Source: Flavimaricola sp.
GTDB taxonomy: Bacteria; Pseudomonadota; Alphaproteobacteria; Rhodobacterales; Rhodobacteraceae
Assembly (NCBI GenBank): GCA_023300365.1
Contig: JALZWD010000272.1
Location: 1 to 11,586, forward strand
Direction of reading: 5' to 3'
DNA: 11,586 nt
Shown in pieces: positions 1-6,092 of this stretch. The number at the start of each line of letters is the position of its first letter. Position 1 is the stretch's first letter. Made by a program: the position numbers and the translations under genes. The notes below the pieces were generated by a model. That model did not search any database. It saw only the letters and a program-made list of their open reading frames with translations, and was not told the DNA's origin.

Positions 1-598
1 TATGAGTAATTAGGATGATGGTTTTGCCTTCTTCCTTAAGGCGGCCCAAAATACGAAAGAGCTGATCCGCCTCGGCGGGTGTTAGGACGCCAGTTGGTTC
101 ATCAAGGATGAGAATTTCGGCTCGCCGATACAGCGCCTTTAGGATTTCGACACGTTGCTGCATGCCTACGCCAATATCTTCGATAACTGCGTCGGGTTCG
201 ACGTTTAGCTCATATTCATCCGATAGAGCTGCCAGTTCTCGCCTTGCGCGGGCCAGTGAGGGCTTTAGCAAGGCGCTGTCCTCTGCGCCAAGAACAATGT
301 TTTCGAGGACGGTAAAGTTCTCGACCAGTTTGAAGTGTTGAAACACCATGCCAATGCCTGCGGCAATCGCGGTTTGGCTGTCTGTGATGTTTTTCTTGGT
401 GCCATTGATGAACACTTCGCCAGCGTCGGCTTTGTAAAAGCCATAGAGAATGCTCATCAGCGTGGATTTTCCGGCGCCGTTTTCACCGATGATTCCGTGG
501 ATTGTACCGGGCATCACGCGGATGGAGATATCTTTGTTGGCTTGAACTGGCCCAAAGGATTTGGAAATGCCTTTAAGTTCAATAGCGGGAGGGGTCAA
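1..598 (-). CDS. ABC transporter ATPase, sugar/nucleoside (BMP-linked) type, 3' end outside window
   Basis: This is the cytoplasmic ATPase that powers an ABC importer. The 199 residues in the window make up a nearly complete first nucleotide-binding domain. Walker A is GENGAGKST (38-46), the Q-loop glutamine lies in MVFQHFKLVEN (Q87), the signature is the variant VGMQQRVEILK (144-154), and Walker B is ILILDEPT (162-169). The last whole codon is the H-loop histidine (199). The VGMQQRVEILK variant is typical of the double-domain YufO/NupO class that works with BMP-type binding proteins, so a second ATPase domain is expected beyond position 1. The only start available is TTG at 598-596. The codon before it is an in-frame TGA, and the TTG overlaps the stop of the upstream gene, which suggests translational coupling. 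The substrate is inferred (nucleoside or related) from the neighbouring binding protein, not shown. Confidence 0.93.
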   Translation of the reverse strand, partial: MTPPAIELKGISKSFGPVQANKDISIRVMPGTIHGIIGENGAGKSTLMSILYGFYKADAGEVFINGTKKNITDSQTAIAAGIGMVFQHFKLVENFTVLENIVLGAEDSALLKPSLARARRELAALSDEYELNVEPDAVIEDIGVGMQQRVEILKALYRRAEILILDEPTGVLTPAEADQLFRILGRLKEEGKTIILITH

Positions 599-948
599 TC
601 AGGTGCTCCCATACCAACGAAACCGATAAGGCGCGTGATCTTGCCCGCATCATCTAGATCGGCGGTATATTGGCCCCATTGGGAATGATCGCCTGCGCCA
701 AATTGCACTGTTGCGCGGGCAAAGCCCAAGGTTGTGCTTATCGCCGCGACAGACACAGGCATGCCCGGTGCCATTTTAGAGAATTGGCCGACATAACTGG
801 CGACATCATCTGCAGATGTTAAGGCCGCTTCCGTGCGAGGGTCCGCGTAAAGAATTGTGCTGCCAAGGCTACCTCGCACTTGCGCATCGCGTGCTGTGTC
901 ATCTTCGATCGCCCACGCTGTAAAAAAAGCATTGATTGCTTCCGTCAT
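595..948 (-). CDS. Small NTF2/SnoaL-like protein in the ABC importer operon
   Basis: This 117-residue soluble protein has no signal peptide and no membrane segment. Its order is an N-terminal helix rich in acidic residues (INAFFTAWAIEDD), a middle segment with DPRTEAALTSADDVASYV, and a C-terminal run of beta-strand-like stretches (SVAAISTTLGFARATVQF, QYTADLDDAGKITRLIGF). This resembles the cone-shaped NTF2/SnoaL fold used by small isomerases, hydrolases and binding proteins. The start is supported by an AGGGGGG ribosome-binding site about 7 nt upstream. It sits between the periplasmic binding protein and the ATPase and overlaps the ATPase start by 4 nt, so it is very probably made together with the transporter. 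It could modify or bind the imported compound, but the sequence does not name a reaction. The fold assignment is by pattern only. Confidence 0.82.
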   Translation of the reverse strand: MTEAINAFFTAWAIEDDTARDAQVRGSLGSTILYADPRTEAALTSADDVASYVGQFSKMAPGMPVSVAAISTTLGFARATVQFGAGDHSQWGQYTADLDDAGKITRLIGFVGMGAPD

Positions 949-974
949 TTGTTCGTCCCCCCTGAAATTATCGC

Positions 975-1004
975 AAAAGGCCGCGCCGATCGGTCAGCGC
1001 GGCC
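975..1004 (-). terminator. Intra-operon hairpin terminator/attenuator after the binding-protein gene
   Basis: Read on the minus strand, a perfect 8-bp GC-only stem (GGCCGCGC at 1004-997 paired with GCGCGGCC at 986-979) closes a 10-nt loop and is followed at once by TTTT (978-975). It starts 29 nt after the binding-protein stop. The T-run is short, so partial readthrough is likely. That would allow a high level of binding protein and lower levels of the genes behind it. Confidence 0.68.
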
Positions 1005-1033
1005 CCATGTGTTCTTAGCCTGAGACCTGTGGC

Positions 1034-2029
1034 TTAGAATTCAAGTGCAGGGCAGGTTTCGTCAGACATATAGTCATGCACAGCCAAGCTGCCGGAAGTG
1101 ATCGAGGCCGCAGCGCCATCGACGGCTGCTTGCATTTCTGCACTGACGAGCTCGGCATTAAACTCATCGAGGGCATAGCCAACACCACCGTTTTCGATAC
1201 CCATGACGTTAAAGCCCGTTTCAACCGCACCGCCCGCGCTCATCGCCTCATAAACGGCGTTATCGACGCGTTTGAGCATCGAGGTGAGGACTTGGCCCGG
1301 GTGCAGATAGTTCTGGTTGGCGTCAACGCCGATCGACAAGATCCCTTCATCTGCAGCGGCTTGCAGCACACCGACACCCGTACCGCCTGCGGCGGCAAAC
1401 ACAACGTCAGAACCTTGACCGATTTGGCTTAAGGTCAGTTCAGACCCTTTGACCGGGTCGTTCCATGCTGCGGGCGTAGTACCTGTCATGTTGGCGATCA
1501 CTGTCGCATCCGGGCTTACAGCCATGACACCTTGTGCATAGCCACATGCAAAGCGGCGAATTAGTGGAATATCCATGCCACCGACAAAAGATACAACGTC
1601 AGTTTCCGAGGCCATTGCGGCCATCATGCCAACGAGAAATGAACCCTCGTGCTCATTGAACACGACCGAACGGACGTTTGGCGCATCAACAACCATGTCG
1701 ATGATCACAAAGCTCAATTCCGGATATTCAGGTGCCACAACGGACAAAGGCGTGGCCCAAGAGAAGCCAGCCATGATGATCGGATTATTGCCAGCTTCTG
1801 CGAAGCGACGGATCGCCTGTTCGCGCTGCGCATCGGATTGAATCTCAGTTTCGTCGAACGAACCGCCGGTCTCTTCGGCCCACCGCTGCGCACCGGTAAA
1901 GGCGCTTTCGTTGAAGGATTTGTCGAACTTGCCGCCAAGATCAAAGATCAGGGCCGGGTCAGCGAATACGGCACCGGTCGACAGGGCCAGAAGCGACGCT
2001 GCCGCGGCTGTGGATTTGAGGATTGTCAT
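1034..2029 (-). CDS. BMP-family ABC transporter substrate-binding protein (periplasmic, nucleoside-type)
   Basis: This 331-residue periplasmic binding protein is of the BMP/PnrA (TmpC) family, whose studied members bind purine nucleosides or related ligands and hand them to an ABC importer. Residues 1-23 form a Sec signal peptide ending AVFA before DP. There is no lipobox cysteine, so it should be a free periplasmic protein. The family's first ligand loop is clear at residues 26-41 (ALIFDLGGKFDKSFNE), and the later blocks are ERRFACGY-like GMDIPLIRRFACGYAQG, AAAGGTGVGVLQAA and SIGVDANQNYLHPGQVLTS. The ATG is preceded by GGGAGA with 6-nt spacing. It is the first gene of the importer cluster, followed by a hairpin, an NTF2-like gene and the ATPase. 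The exact ligand cannot be read from the sequence. Confidence 0.94.
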   Translation of the reverse strand: MTILKSTAAAASLLALSTGAVFADPALIFDLGGKFDKSFNESAFTGAQRWAEETGGSFDETEIQSDAQREQAIRRFAEAGNNPIIMAGFSWATPLSVVAPEYPELSFVIIDMVVDAPNVRSVVFNEHEGSFLVGMMAAMASETDVVSFVGGMDIPLIRRFACGYAQGVMAVSPDATVIANMTGTTPAAWNDPVKGSELTLSQIGQGSDVVFAAAGGTGVGVLQAAADEGILSIGVDANQNYLHPGQVLTSMLKRVDNAVYEAMSAGGAVETGFNVMGIENGGVGYALDEFNAELVSAEMQAAVDGAAASITSGSLAVHDYMSDETCPALEF

Positions 2030-2118
2030 GGATCGTCTCCCAGGGTTTTGTTTTGAAAGGATCTCGGATGCCCTTTCTTTGTTTTGCGAGCCGACGCTGT
2101 TGGCCGGATCATCTGTTG

Positions 2119-2147
2119 ATAAGGCAATGCAGGGCGGGGCGGGTCAA
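2119..2147 (-). promoter_or_regulatory. Candidate sigma70 promoter of the BMP transporter cluster
   Basis: On the minus strand TTGACC (2147-2142) and CCTTAT (2124-2119) are 17 bp apart, about 90 nt upstream of the binding-protein ATG. The -35 is good and the -10 is poor. An A-rich tract (8 A) lies just upstream of the -35 and could act as an UP-like element. The rest of the 198-bp gap (2030-2227) shows no strong terminator for rimI. Confidence 0.4.
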
Positions 2148-2227
2148 CCGCTTTTTTTTACATATCGTTTGCACGGCAAGACAAAAAATAGAGTGAATTG
2201 CCGCCAGCAAGCAGACAAATGGGAGGG

Positions 2228-2644
2228 CTAGTCCACGGTTTTTCGCAAAACTAGGGCATTTGTCGCGGGGCCGCTTGTATGGACGTAATAGCCTCTTCTT
2301 AACCCAATTTGGCGGTATGCGCAGCTATGATACAACGCACGAGCTGCGGAGTTGGTTTCATCAACTTCTAGAAAAATCGATTGAACGGAACCGCGAATCT
2401 TTTGCTCTAAAGCGGTGAGCACATCCTTTGCACGCCCTCGCCGGCGAAAATCAGGATGTGTCGCAAGGGTTAAAATTTCGACTTCATCAATGGTTTTTTG
2501 GGCGATAAGGAAACACGTGCCATCCCCTATGCATTGAGCGCCGTTGTTGCCAATAATATCTGCAATCTCTTTGGCAGTCCAAGGGCGCGTATGAGGAAAG
2601 GCAGCAGCATATGTCGCAGCTAGCTCTTTTGGATCGGGCGTCAT
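2228..2644 (-). CDS. rimI: RimI-type ribosomal-protein/GNAT N-acetyltransferase
   Basis: This is a 138-residue single-domain GNAT acetyltransferase. RimI acetylates the N-terminal alanine of ribosomal protein S18 with acetyl-CoA. The strand before the cofactor site reads EILTLATHPDFRRRG (56-70). The pyrophosphate-binding loop RRRGRAK (68-73) fits the R/Q-x-x-G-x-A/G pattern. The C-terminal block FLEVDETNSAARALYHSCAY (91-110) followed by GLRRGYY is the usual RimI ending. The ATG overlaps the tsaB stop as ATGA, so the two are translationally coupled, the common arrangement in proteobacteria. The basic loop RRRGR is slightly more positive than usual. Acetylation of other targets cannot be excluded for a GNAT. 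Confidence 0.9.
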   Translation of the reverse strand: MTPDPKELAATYAAAFPHTRPWTAKEIADIIGNNGAQCIGDGTCFLIAQKTIDEVEILTLATHPDFRRRGRAKDVLTALEQKIRGSVQSIFLEVDETNSAARALYHSCAYRQIGLRRGYYVHTSGPATNALVLRKTVD

Positions 2645-3357
2645 AGAATAGTTTGAGGAGGCGTATCACGTGACGGGGCGGCGTCAGGTGGCTTGATATA
2701 AAGTGGTGCCGGACGGTCATCGCTCAACGCTCCGGTTGCCCATTTGTTCACCGCTATTTGCAGTAACATGGTAGGGGTGTGTTCTGGGACAAGCTTACGT
2801 TCGATTGGAATTACACGATGTTCGTAGAGTGCGGCTATTTCGGGGGCATTTGGTCCAATTACCTGCGTGTCAGGTGGTAATTTAATGATGGCAGGTGCAT
2901 GGCTAATGACGAATGCTTGTCCGCTTGGCTGCGCGTTTTCGAAAAGTTGTGCATAGCTCGCCCCTCGCGGTGCCGGAAGGCAGACCAATTGCGTCTGACT
3001 TTCGGCCAAAGGATCAGGTCCAAGCAGAGATTCAAAATTTGTCACGGGAAGGACAGGGATTCCCAGACCCAGTGCGAGGCCCCTTGCCGCCGAAACGGAG
3101 ATCCGAATGCCGGTAAAGTTGCCGGGCCCAATACCAACTGCCAGAGCATCGAGGTCAGACCAGGTAAGGCCCTGGTCCGCAAGCAACTCCTCGAGCATCG
3201 GGACAAGGTTTTCAGCCTGCCCCTTTGGCATTTGTTCGAACCGGGTCGTGACGTCGCCGCTCGTTTGATGAAGCCCAATCGCACAATACGGGCCTGACGT
3301 ATCAAACCCGAGGATGTTGCAGGTGTTGGCCGGGGAGGGGGGGCGATGGCTCGGCAT
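2641..3357 (-). CDS. tsaB: tRNA t6A37 threonylcarbamoyl-transfer partner TsaB (YeaZ)
   Basis: TsaB is the non-catalytic ASKHA-fold partner of TsaD in making N6-threonylcarbamoyladenosine at position 37 of ANN-decoding tRNAs; it works in the cytoplasm with TsaD and TsaE. The 238-residue length is normal. The N-terminal strand-loop ILGFDTSGPYCAIGL (15-29) and the hallmark GIGPGNFTGIRISVSAARGL (75-94) are clear. The C-terminal half is more divergent, as usual in this family. The ATG at 3357 follows directly on a TAA (3360-3358) that closes a possible 28-codon ORF, and there is no clear Shine-Dalgarno, so initiation may depend on coupling to that ORF. The stop overlaps the rimI start by 4 nt. Confidence 0.94.
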   Translation of the reverse strand: MPSHRPPSPANTCNILGFDTSGPYCAIGLHQTSGDVTTRFEQMPKGQAENLVPMLEELLADQGLTWSDLDALAVGIGPGNFTGIRISVSAARGLALGLGIPVLPVTNFESLLGPDPLAESQTQLVCLPAPRGASYAQLFENAQPSGQAFVISHAPAIIKLPPDTQVIGPNAPEIAALYEHRVIPIERKLVPEHTPTMLLQIAVNKWATGALSDDRPAPLYIKPPDAAPSRDTPPQTIL

Positions 3358-3444
3358 TTATGCCGCCGCGGCTGCAGCGTTCAATGCATCCCGCTCATAG
3401 CAACGGACACAAGAAACGATCTTTGGCCTCGCAATTGCACCCAT
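3358..3444 (-). CDS. Possible 28-residue CxxC-type microprotein abutting tsaB
   Basis: This small minus-strand ORF runs from an ATG at 3444-3442 to TAA at 3360-3358, directly touching the tsaB ATG. The product starts MGAIARPKIVSCVRCYERD and ends in LN plus six alanines. It contains a CVRC (CxxC) pair at residues 12-15. It fills most of the 130-bp gap between the Fe-S gene and tsaB, a gap that is otherwise unexplained in a tight operon. The stop-start abutment suggests a leader ORF coupled to tsaB translation. Against it, no good ribosome-binding site is visible and the length is within chance. I do not recognise a family. Confidence 0.35.
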   Translation of the reverse strand: MGAIARPKIVSCVRCYERDALNAAAAAA

Positions 3445-3487
3445 CGAGCTTGGCCCGCAGTCGAAGCGGCCACCAACGGTTGCCAGT

Positions 3488-4048
3488 TTAGGCGGCAACA
3501 GGGCGCACCTCGATCACCTCCGGGATATAATGCCGAAGAAGATTCTCGATGCCCATCTTCAGCGTCATTGTTGATGAAGGGCAGCCTGCACATGCACCCT
3601 GCATCTGAAGATAAACAACGCCGCGGTCAAAGCCGTGAAACGTAATGTCGCCGCCGTCCTGTGCCACCGCTGGACGGACGCGAGTATCCAAAAGCTCTTT
3701 AATTTGGTCCACAACGGGACCATCCTCACCCTCATGATCTTTGTGGCCCGAGGCGGCTTGCTGGCCTTCGATCACCGGCTGGCCGGATTGATAATGCTCC
3801 ATGACGGCGCCGAGGATCGCTGGTTTGATATGATCCCATTCAGTGCCGTCAGTTTTTGTTACCGTTACAAAGTCGGCTCCGAAAAATACTGCTGCGACAC
3901 CTGAGACAGCAAATATCCGGCGCGCCAATGGCGAGGTTTCTGCCGCTTCGGCTGTGGGAAAGTCGGCGGTGCCCATCTCTAGGACAGTCTGTCCAGGAAG
4001 AAACTTGAGCGTCGCGGGATTTGGGGTCGATTCTGTTTGAATAAACAT
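3488..4048 (-). CDS. NFU1-type NifU-family Fe-S cluster carrier
   Basis: This 186-residue protein has two domains. The N-terminal Nfu_N domain (about 1-88) begins MFIQTESTPNPATLKFLPG, typical of alphaproteobacterial and mitochondrial NFU1. The C-terminal NifU-like domain (about 110-180) contains DTRVRPAVAQDGGDITFHGF and the cluster-binding CAGC motif at 153-156, followed by PSSTMTLKMGIE. Two monomers are known to hold a [4Fe-4S] cluster through these CxxC cysteines and pass it to client enzymes such as lipoyl synthase or aconitase. The linker (about 95-110) is acidic and His-rich. It differs from E. coli NfuA, which has an A-type N-terminal domain. It is the first gene of an apparent Fe-S/tsaB/rimI unit and carries its own promoter with an iron-response-like palindrome upstream. 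Confidence 0.95.
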   Translation of the reverse strand: MFIQTESTPNPATLKFLPGQTVLEMGTADFPTAEAAETSPLARRIFAVSGVAAVFFGADFVTVTKTDGTEWDHIKPAILGAVMEHYQSGQPVIEGQQAASGHKDHEGEDGPVVDQIKELLDTRVRPAVAQDGGDITFHGFDRGVVYLQMQGACAGCPSSTMTLKMGIENLLRHYIPEVIEVRPVAA

Positions 4049-4076
4049 AAGCCTCAGCCTCTTTGGTTCAGCTCAA

Positions 4077-4105
4077 AATATGTGACTTCAAAGGAGAGAT
4101 GTCAA
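4077..4105 (-). promoter_or_regulatory. Sigma70 promoter of the NFU1-type gene
   Basis: On the minus strand a perfect TTGACA (4105-4100) is followed after 17 bp by CATATT (4082-4077, 4 of 6 to TATAAT), about 30 nt upstream of the ATG. This is the best-matching promoter in the window. Confidence 0.7.
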
Positions 4106-4108
4106 TCT

Positions 4109-4125
4109 TTTAGAATTGTTCTAAG
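4109..4125. promoter_or_regulatory. ICE-like palindrome, candidate Irr operator
   Basis: TTTAGAA-TTG-TTCTAAG forms a 6+6 perfect inverted repeat with a 3-nt spacer (TTAGAA/TTCTAA) and matches the alphaproteobacterial iron-control element pattern TTTAGAA-yNr-TTCTAAA at all but the last base. It lies 3 bp upstream of the -35 of the Fe-S carrier gene. Irr is known to bind such boxes in Rhizobiales and Rhodobacterales under low iron. Assignment to Irr is inference from the motif; the position just upstream of -35 could serve repression or activation. Confidence 0.65.
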
Positions 4126-4130
4126 AAGGA

Positions 4131-4158
4131 GAAGGGGCCACCAAATAGGCGCCCCTTC
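4131..4158 (-). terminator. Terminator-like hairpin after the first small secreted-protein gene
   Basis: GAAGGGGC (4158-4151 on the minus strand) pairs perfectly with GCCCCTTC (4138-4131). Inner C-C/G-G pairs may extend the stem around a TATTT loop. It lies 45 nt after the stop at 4203 and is followed by a pyrimidine-rich but not pure T tract (TCCTTCTT). It separates this gene from the ICE box and the Fe-S gene promoter. Confidence 0.55.
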
Positions 4159-4202
4159 AAGGGAGAAATTGGAAATCGACGCGCTACCGCTTGTCACGAC
4201 AC

Positions 4203-4535
4203 TTAGCGCCGAACGTCATACTCGCGTGACGCAACGACCTGACCGTTGACGCGGAGGATTGCGACGACGTCAACGCTCGGACGGAAATTAACGTTTACAC
4301 GCACATTGCTATTCGCACCGGCATGAACCCGTCTTGTGCCCAACAAGCGGCCAAGACGATTGCCTTTATCCTGGTATATTTCGACGACACCATCGCCTTC
4401 AGAACGAACAACACCGAGTTCAAGCACGTTGTCGTTGTCGAGCGAATACATGAATTGGAAGTAGCTTTCGGCGGACGCAGATGTGCCCATTACTGCAACG
4501 GTCGCGGCGGCCATGAGTGCAATCTTGACGGACAT
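4203..4535 (-). CDS. Small secreted protein, paralogue A (uncharacterised)
   Basis: This 110-residue protein has a clear Sec signal peptide: MSVKIALMAAATVAVMG and cleavage after ASA at residue 22. The mature part is about 88 residues, has no cysteine, and looks all-beta. Conserved blocks are LDNDNVLELG, GDGVVEIYQD, HAGANSNVRVNVNFRP and VVAILRVNGQVVASREYDV. The ATG has AAGGAA about 7 nt upstream. It is about 59% identical over 109 residues (hand alignment) to the gene at 5667-5996, on the other side of the stress-protein gene. I do not recognise a firm family. The pattern faintly recalls DUF7282-like small beta domains, which is only a suggestion. Periplasmic or extracellular location is inferred from the signal peptide. 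Confidence 0.88.
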   Translation of the reverse strand: MSVKIALMAAATVAVMGTSASAESYFQFMYSLDNDNVLELGVVRSEGDGVVEIYQDKGNRLGRLLGTRRVHAGANSNVRVNVNFRPSVDVVAILRVNGQVVASREYDVRR

Positions 4536-4965
4536 TTTGATATTCCTTTGCTTCTTCGTTGTCTGCTGCGGGATGTGTTCCCGGCGTTACTCTGGGTATG
4601 TTGTAGCCAATTGTGGCCGAATGGAAAGGCTTGAAACATCACAAAAAATGACGCTTGGGTGTCGCCGTGCTGGTTGCGTTTATTGCGAAGGGCGCGCGTC
4701 TGATTTTTGGTCGATTATCCCCACCGCGCTGATCGATCAAAGGATGAAGCCTAGCGTACGATACGTCACAACTATTCAGAAAACCTAGCAAAATCGAGTT
4801 CAGACGCTTTTGTTAGTAGTGAAGAAATTTCGGGATAACCGTGCCAGCGTGAGGAATTGAAGCGGATAAGTGCTCATTTTGCTGACTTGGCGGCGCGCGG
4901 ACAGGGGCCAGTGTGACAACGAACTGCTCTTGTTGTTTTCATAACTTTGCGCGTGGCACGTCGTC
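4536..4965. other. Gene-free stretch upstream of paralogue A and downstream of the stress-protein gene
   Basis: These 430 bp hold the leader and the upstream element of paralogue A (4632-4649). I see no convincing ORF, tRNA or terminator in the rest. A plus-strand open frame through 4483-4788 has no coding signs. No clear sigma70 -35/-10 pair stands out for paralogue A. Confidence 0.5.
4632..4649 (-). promoter_or_regulatory. Shared upstream element of paralogue A
   Basis: The plus-strand text is TGAAACATCACAAAAAAT. It matches 17 of 18 bases with the element at 6093-6110 upstream of paralogue B, and the distance to the start codon is the same (97 nt in both). A second short match (CGACA on the minus strand, 4664-4660) lies further upstream. 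It could be an activator site or part of a promoter. Confidence 0.6.
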
Positions 4966-5421
4966 TTAAGTTATCGCCTCAAGGCGTTCTTTCGACATAT
5001 CTCCCGGGACAATCGTGATTGGGACGGGCAGTGATCCAGACTGGCGCGTCAGTTGCGTAACCAAAGGACCGGGGCCGGCAGTTTCGGTGCCAGCGCCTAA
5101 AACCAGAACCCCGATGTCAGTATAATCGGCAACTTGGGCAATAATCTCGGGTACAGGTTCACCTTCGCGAATAATAAGTTCTGGATTCACATTTTGTTTG
5201 TCGCGCATCCATTTCGCAAATACTTCAAAATGCGCCTGCACACGCTCGCGCGCTTCTTCACGCATAAGCTCTCCGACACCAATCCAATGGTTGAATTCAT
5301 CGGGCGGAATTATGGCCAGTACTTGGACGCCGCCGCCTGTATGGGATGCGCGCATCGCGGCAAATCGCATCGCATTGAGGCATTCTCTGCTATCATCCAA
5401 TACGACAAGAAATTTGCGCAT
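4966..5421 (-). CDS. Universal stress protein (UspA family)
   Basis: This is a 151-residue single UspA domain in the cytoplasm. The first strand and Asp-containing loop are KFLVVLDDSRECLNAMRFAA (3-22). The middle is a helical segment (ELMREEARERVQAHFEVFAKWM), then a strand-helix unit ending TDIGVLVLGAG (101-111), and the last strand is PVPITIVPG (132-140). ATP-binding members carry G-2x-G-9x-G-S/T after the VLG strand. Here GAGTETAGPG and SGS are present but not at that spacing, so ATP binding is doubtful. The ATG has AAAGGAG 7 nt upstream. It stands alone between the two paralogous secreted-protein genes and has its own -10 box, so it is probably transcribed separately. Confidence 0.93.
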   Translation of the reverse strand: MRKFLVVLDDSRECLNAMRFAAMRASHTGGGVQVLAIIPPDEFNHWIGVGELMREEARERVQAHFEVFAKWMRDKQNVNPELIIREGEPVPEIIAQVADYTDIGVLVLGAGTETAGPGPLVTQLTRQSGSLPVPITIVPGDMSKERLEAIT

Positions 5422-5431
5422 AGTCCACTCC

Positions 5432-5452
5432 TTTGCCGCAAAATTTGCCGCA
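5432..5452. repeat. Two 9-bp direct repeats in the stress-protein leader
   Basis: TTTGCCGCA occurs at 5432-5440 and again at 5444-5452, separated by AAA, giving a 12-bp period. The pair lies between the TATAAT box and the ribosome-binding site of the universal stress protein gene, where an operator or leader RNA element could act. Confidence 0.5.
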
Positions 5453-5456
5453 TCGT

Positions 5457-5462
5457 ATTATA
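5457..5462 (-). promoter_or_regulatory. Candidate -10 box of the universal stress protein gene
   Basis: A perfect TATAAT on the minus strand lies 36 nt upstream of the ATG. At 17-18 bp no good -35 is present; a TTGCCA sits 20 bp upstream, too far for an ordinary promoter. A weak -35 would fit an activator-dependent gene. Confidence 0.45.
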
Positions 5463-5666
5463 GTGGCGGATACGGTGATGGCTGGCAACTGCGTTCGTCA
5501 TCTCGCATAGGCGCAAACAGCAATACCCTTTGTTGGTGCGACTTCGCGCGTCCGTGAAACAGAGCAGCGTTTGTTGCTATCTTCGCGATGAGGGGGCTTG
5601 CGTCTCTCTTTAAAAGCTCTCGGGGGGGCTGGAGAGGATGGCTGTTTTCCATCCCCCAAGGGATAC

Positions 5667-5996
5667 CTAGCGAATGTCATAGTCACGGGTTGCAACTATT
5701 TGGCCATCCACTTTCAAGATCGCAATCACGTCGAAGTTGGGTCGGAAATTGACGTTTACACGCACGTTAGCGTTCGGACCGGCGTGAATTTGCTCGGAGC
5801 CCAACAATGCGCCGACTCTACCGCCGTGATAGTCATAGATTTCAATCACGCCATCCCCAACCGAGCTTACCGTCCCAAGCTCGAGCACCGTGTCTTCATC
5901 GAGACTCTTTTGGTAGGATATAAAGCTGTCAGCGTTGGCAGACGAGCCAATGATCGCAATTGCGGCGGCAGCGATTGTTGTGAGTTTAATAGACAT
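5667..5996 (-). CDS. Small secreted protein, paralogue B (uncharacterised)
   Basis: This 109-residue protein is the paralogue of the gene at 4203-4535. The start is set at the ATG 5996-5994. It has GAGGAGG 9 nt upstream and gives the same signal peptide length (cleavage after ANA, residue 22) as paralogue A. A longer open frame to 6074 adds 26 residues with no signal-peptide logic and is rejected. The mature part repeats the family blocks LDEDTVLELG, GDGVIEIYDY, HAGPNANVRVNVNFRP and VIAILKVDGQIVATRDYDI. There are no cysteines and no membrane segment after the signal peptide. Conserved length without gaps suggests a single compact beta domain under the same constraint in both copies. Function is unknown; periplasmic or secreted location is inferred. 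Confidence 0.88.
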   Translation of the reverse strand: MSIKLTTIAAAAIAIIGSSANADSFISYQKSLDEDTVLELGTVSSVGDGVIEIYDYHGGRVGALLGSEQIHAGPNANVRVNVNFRPNFDVIAILKVDGQIVATRDYDIR

Positions 5997-6092
5997 GTTA
6001 ACGGGCCTCCTCGTTTTTTTCAGTTCGTTGCGGAGCGCATTTCCGCTCTGGATGAGAAAGAGATGTGCACTCATTTCCGAGAAAAAAGAGAG

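Noticed and set aside
108..341. Plus-strand open frames antisense to the ABC ATPase (and similar frames opposite the binding protein, murJ and the Sdr-module gene).
   Set aside because: The opposite strand carries complete, motif-bearing proteins; these frames are shadows without ribosome-binding sites.
4728..4742. TGATCGATCAA palindrome resembling an FNR/FnrL box near the stress-protein gene.
   Set aside because: The half-sites have a 2-nt spacer instead of 4, and the site lies downstream of the stress-protein gene, not at a promoter.
4715..4869. Three TTATCC-containing sites (4715-4723 plus strand, 4830-4838 and 4861-4869 minus strand) that could be a DnaA-box cluster.
   Set aside because: None matches TTATCCACA; each differs at one or more of the last three bases, spacing is irregular, and there is no dnaA, parAB or AT-rich unwinding region nearby.
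5600..5666. Possible terminator after paralogue B (CTCTC/GAGAG stem followed by CTTTT, and ATCCC/GGGAT).
   Set aside because: Stems are only 5 bp, loops are C-rich or unstable, and T-runs are short; not strong enough to list.
5997..6074. N-terminal extension of paralogue B by 26 residues.
   Set aside because: The inner ATG at 5996 has a strong GAGGAGG site and restores the same signal peptide as paralogue A; the extension would bury it.
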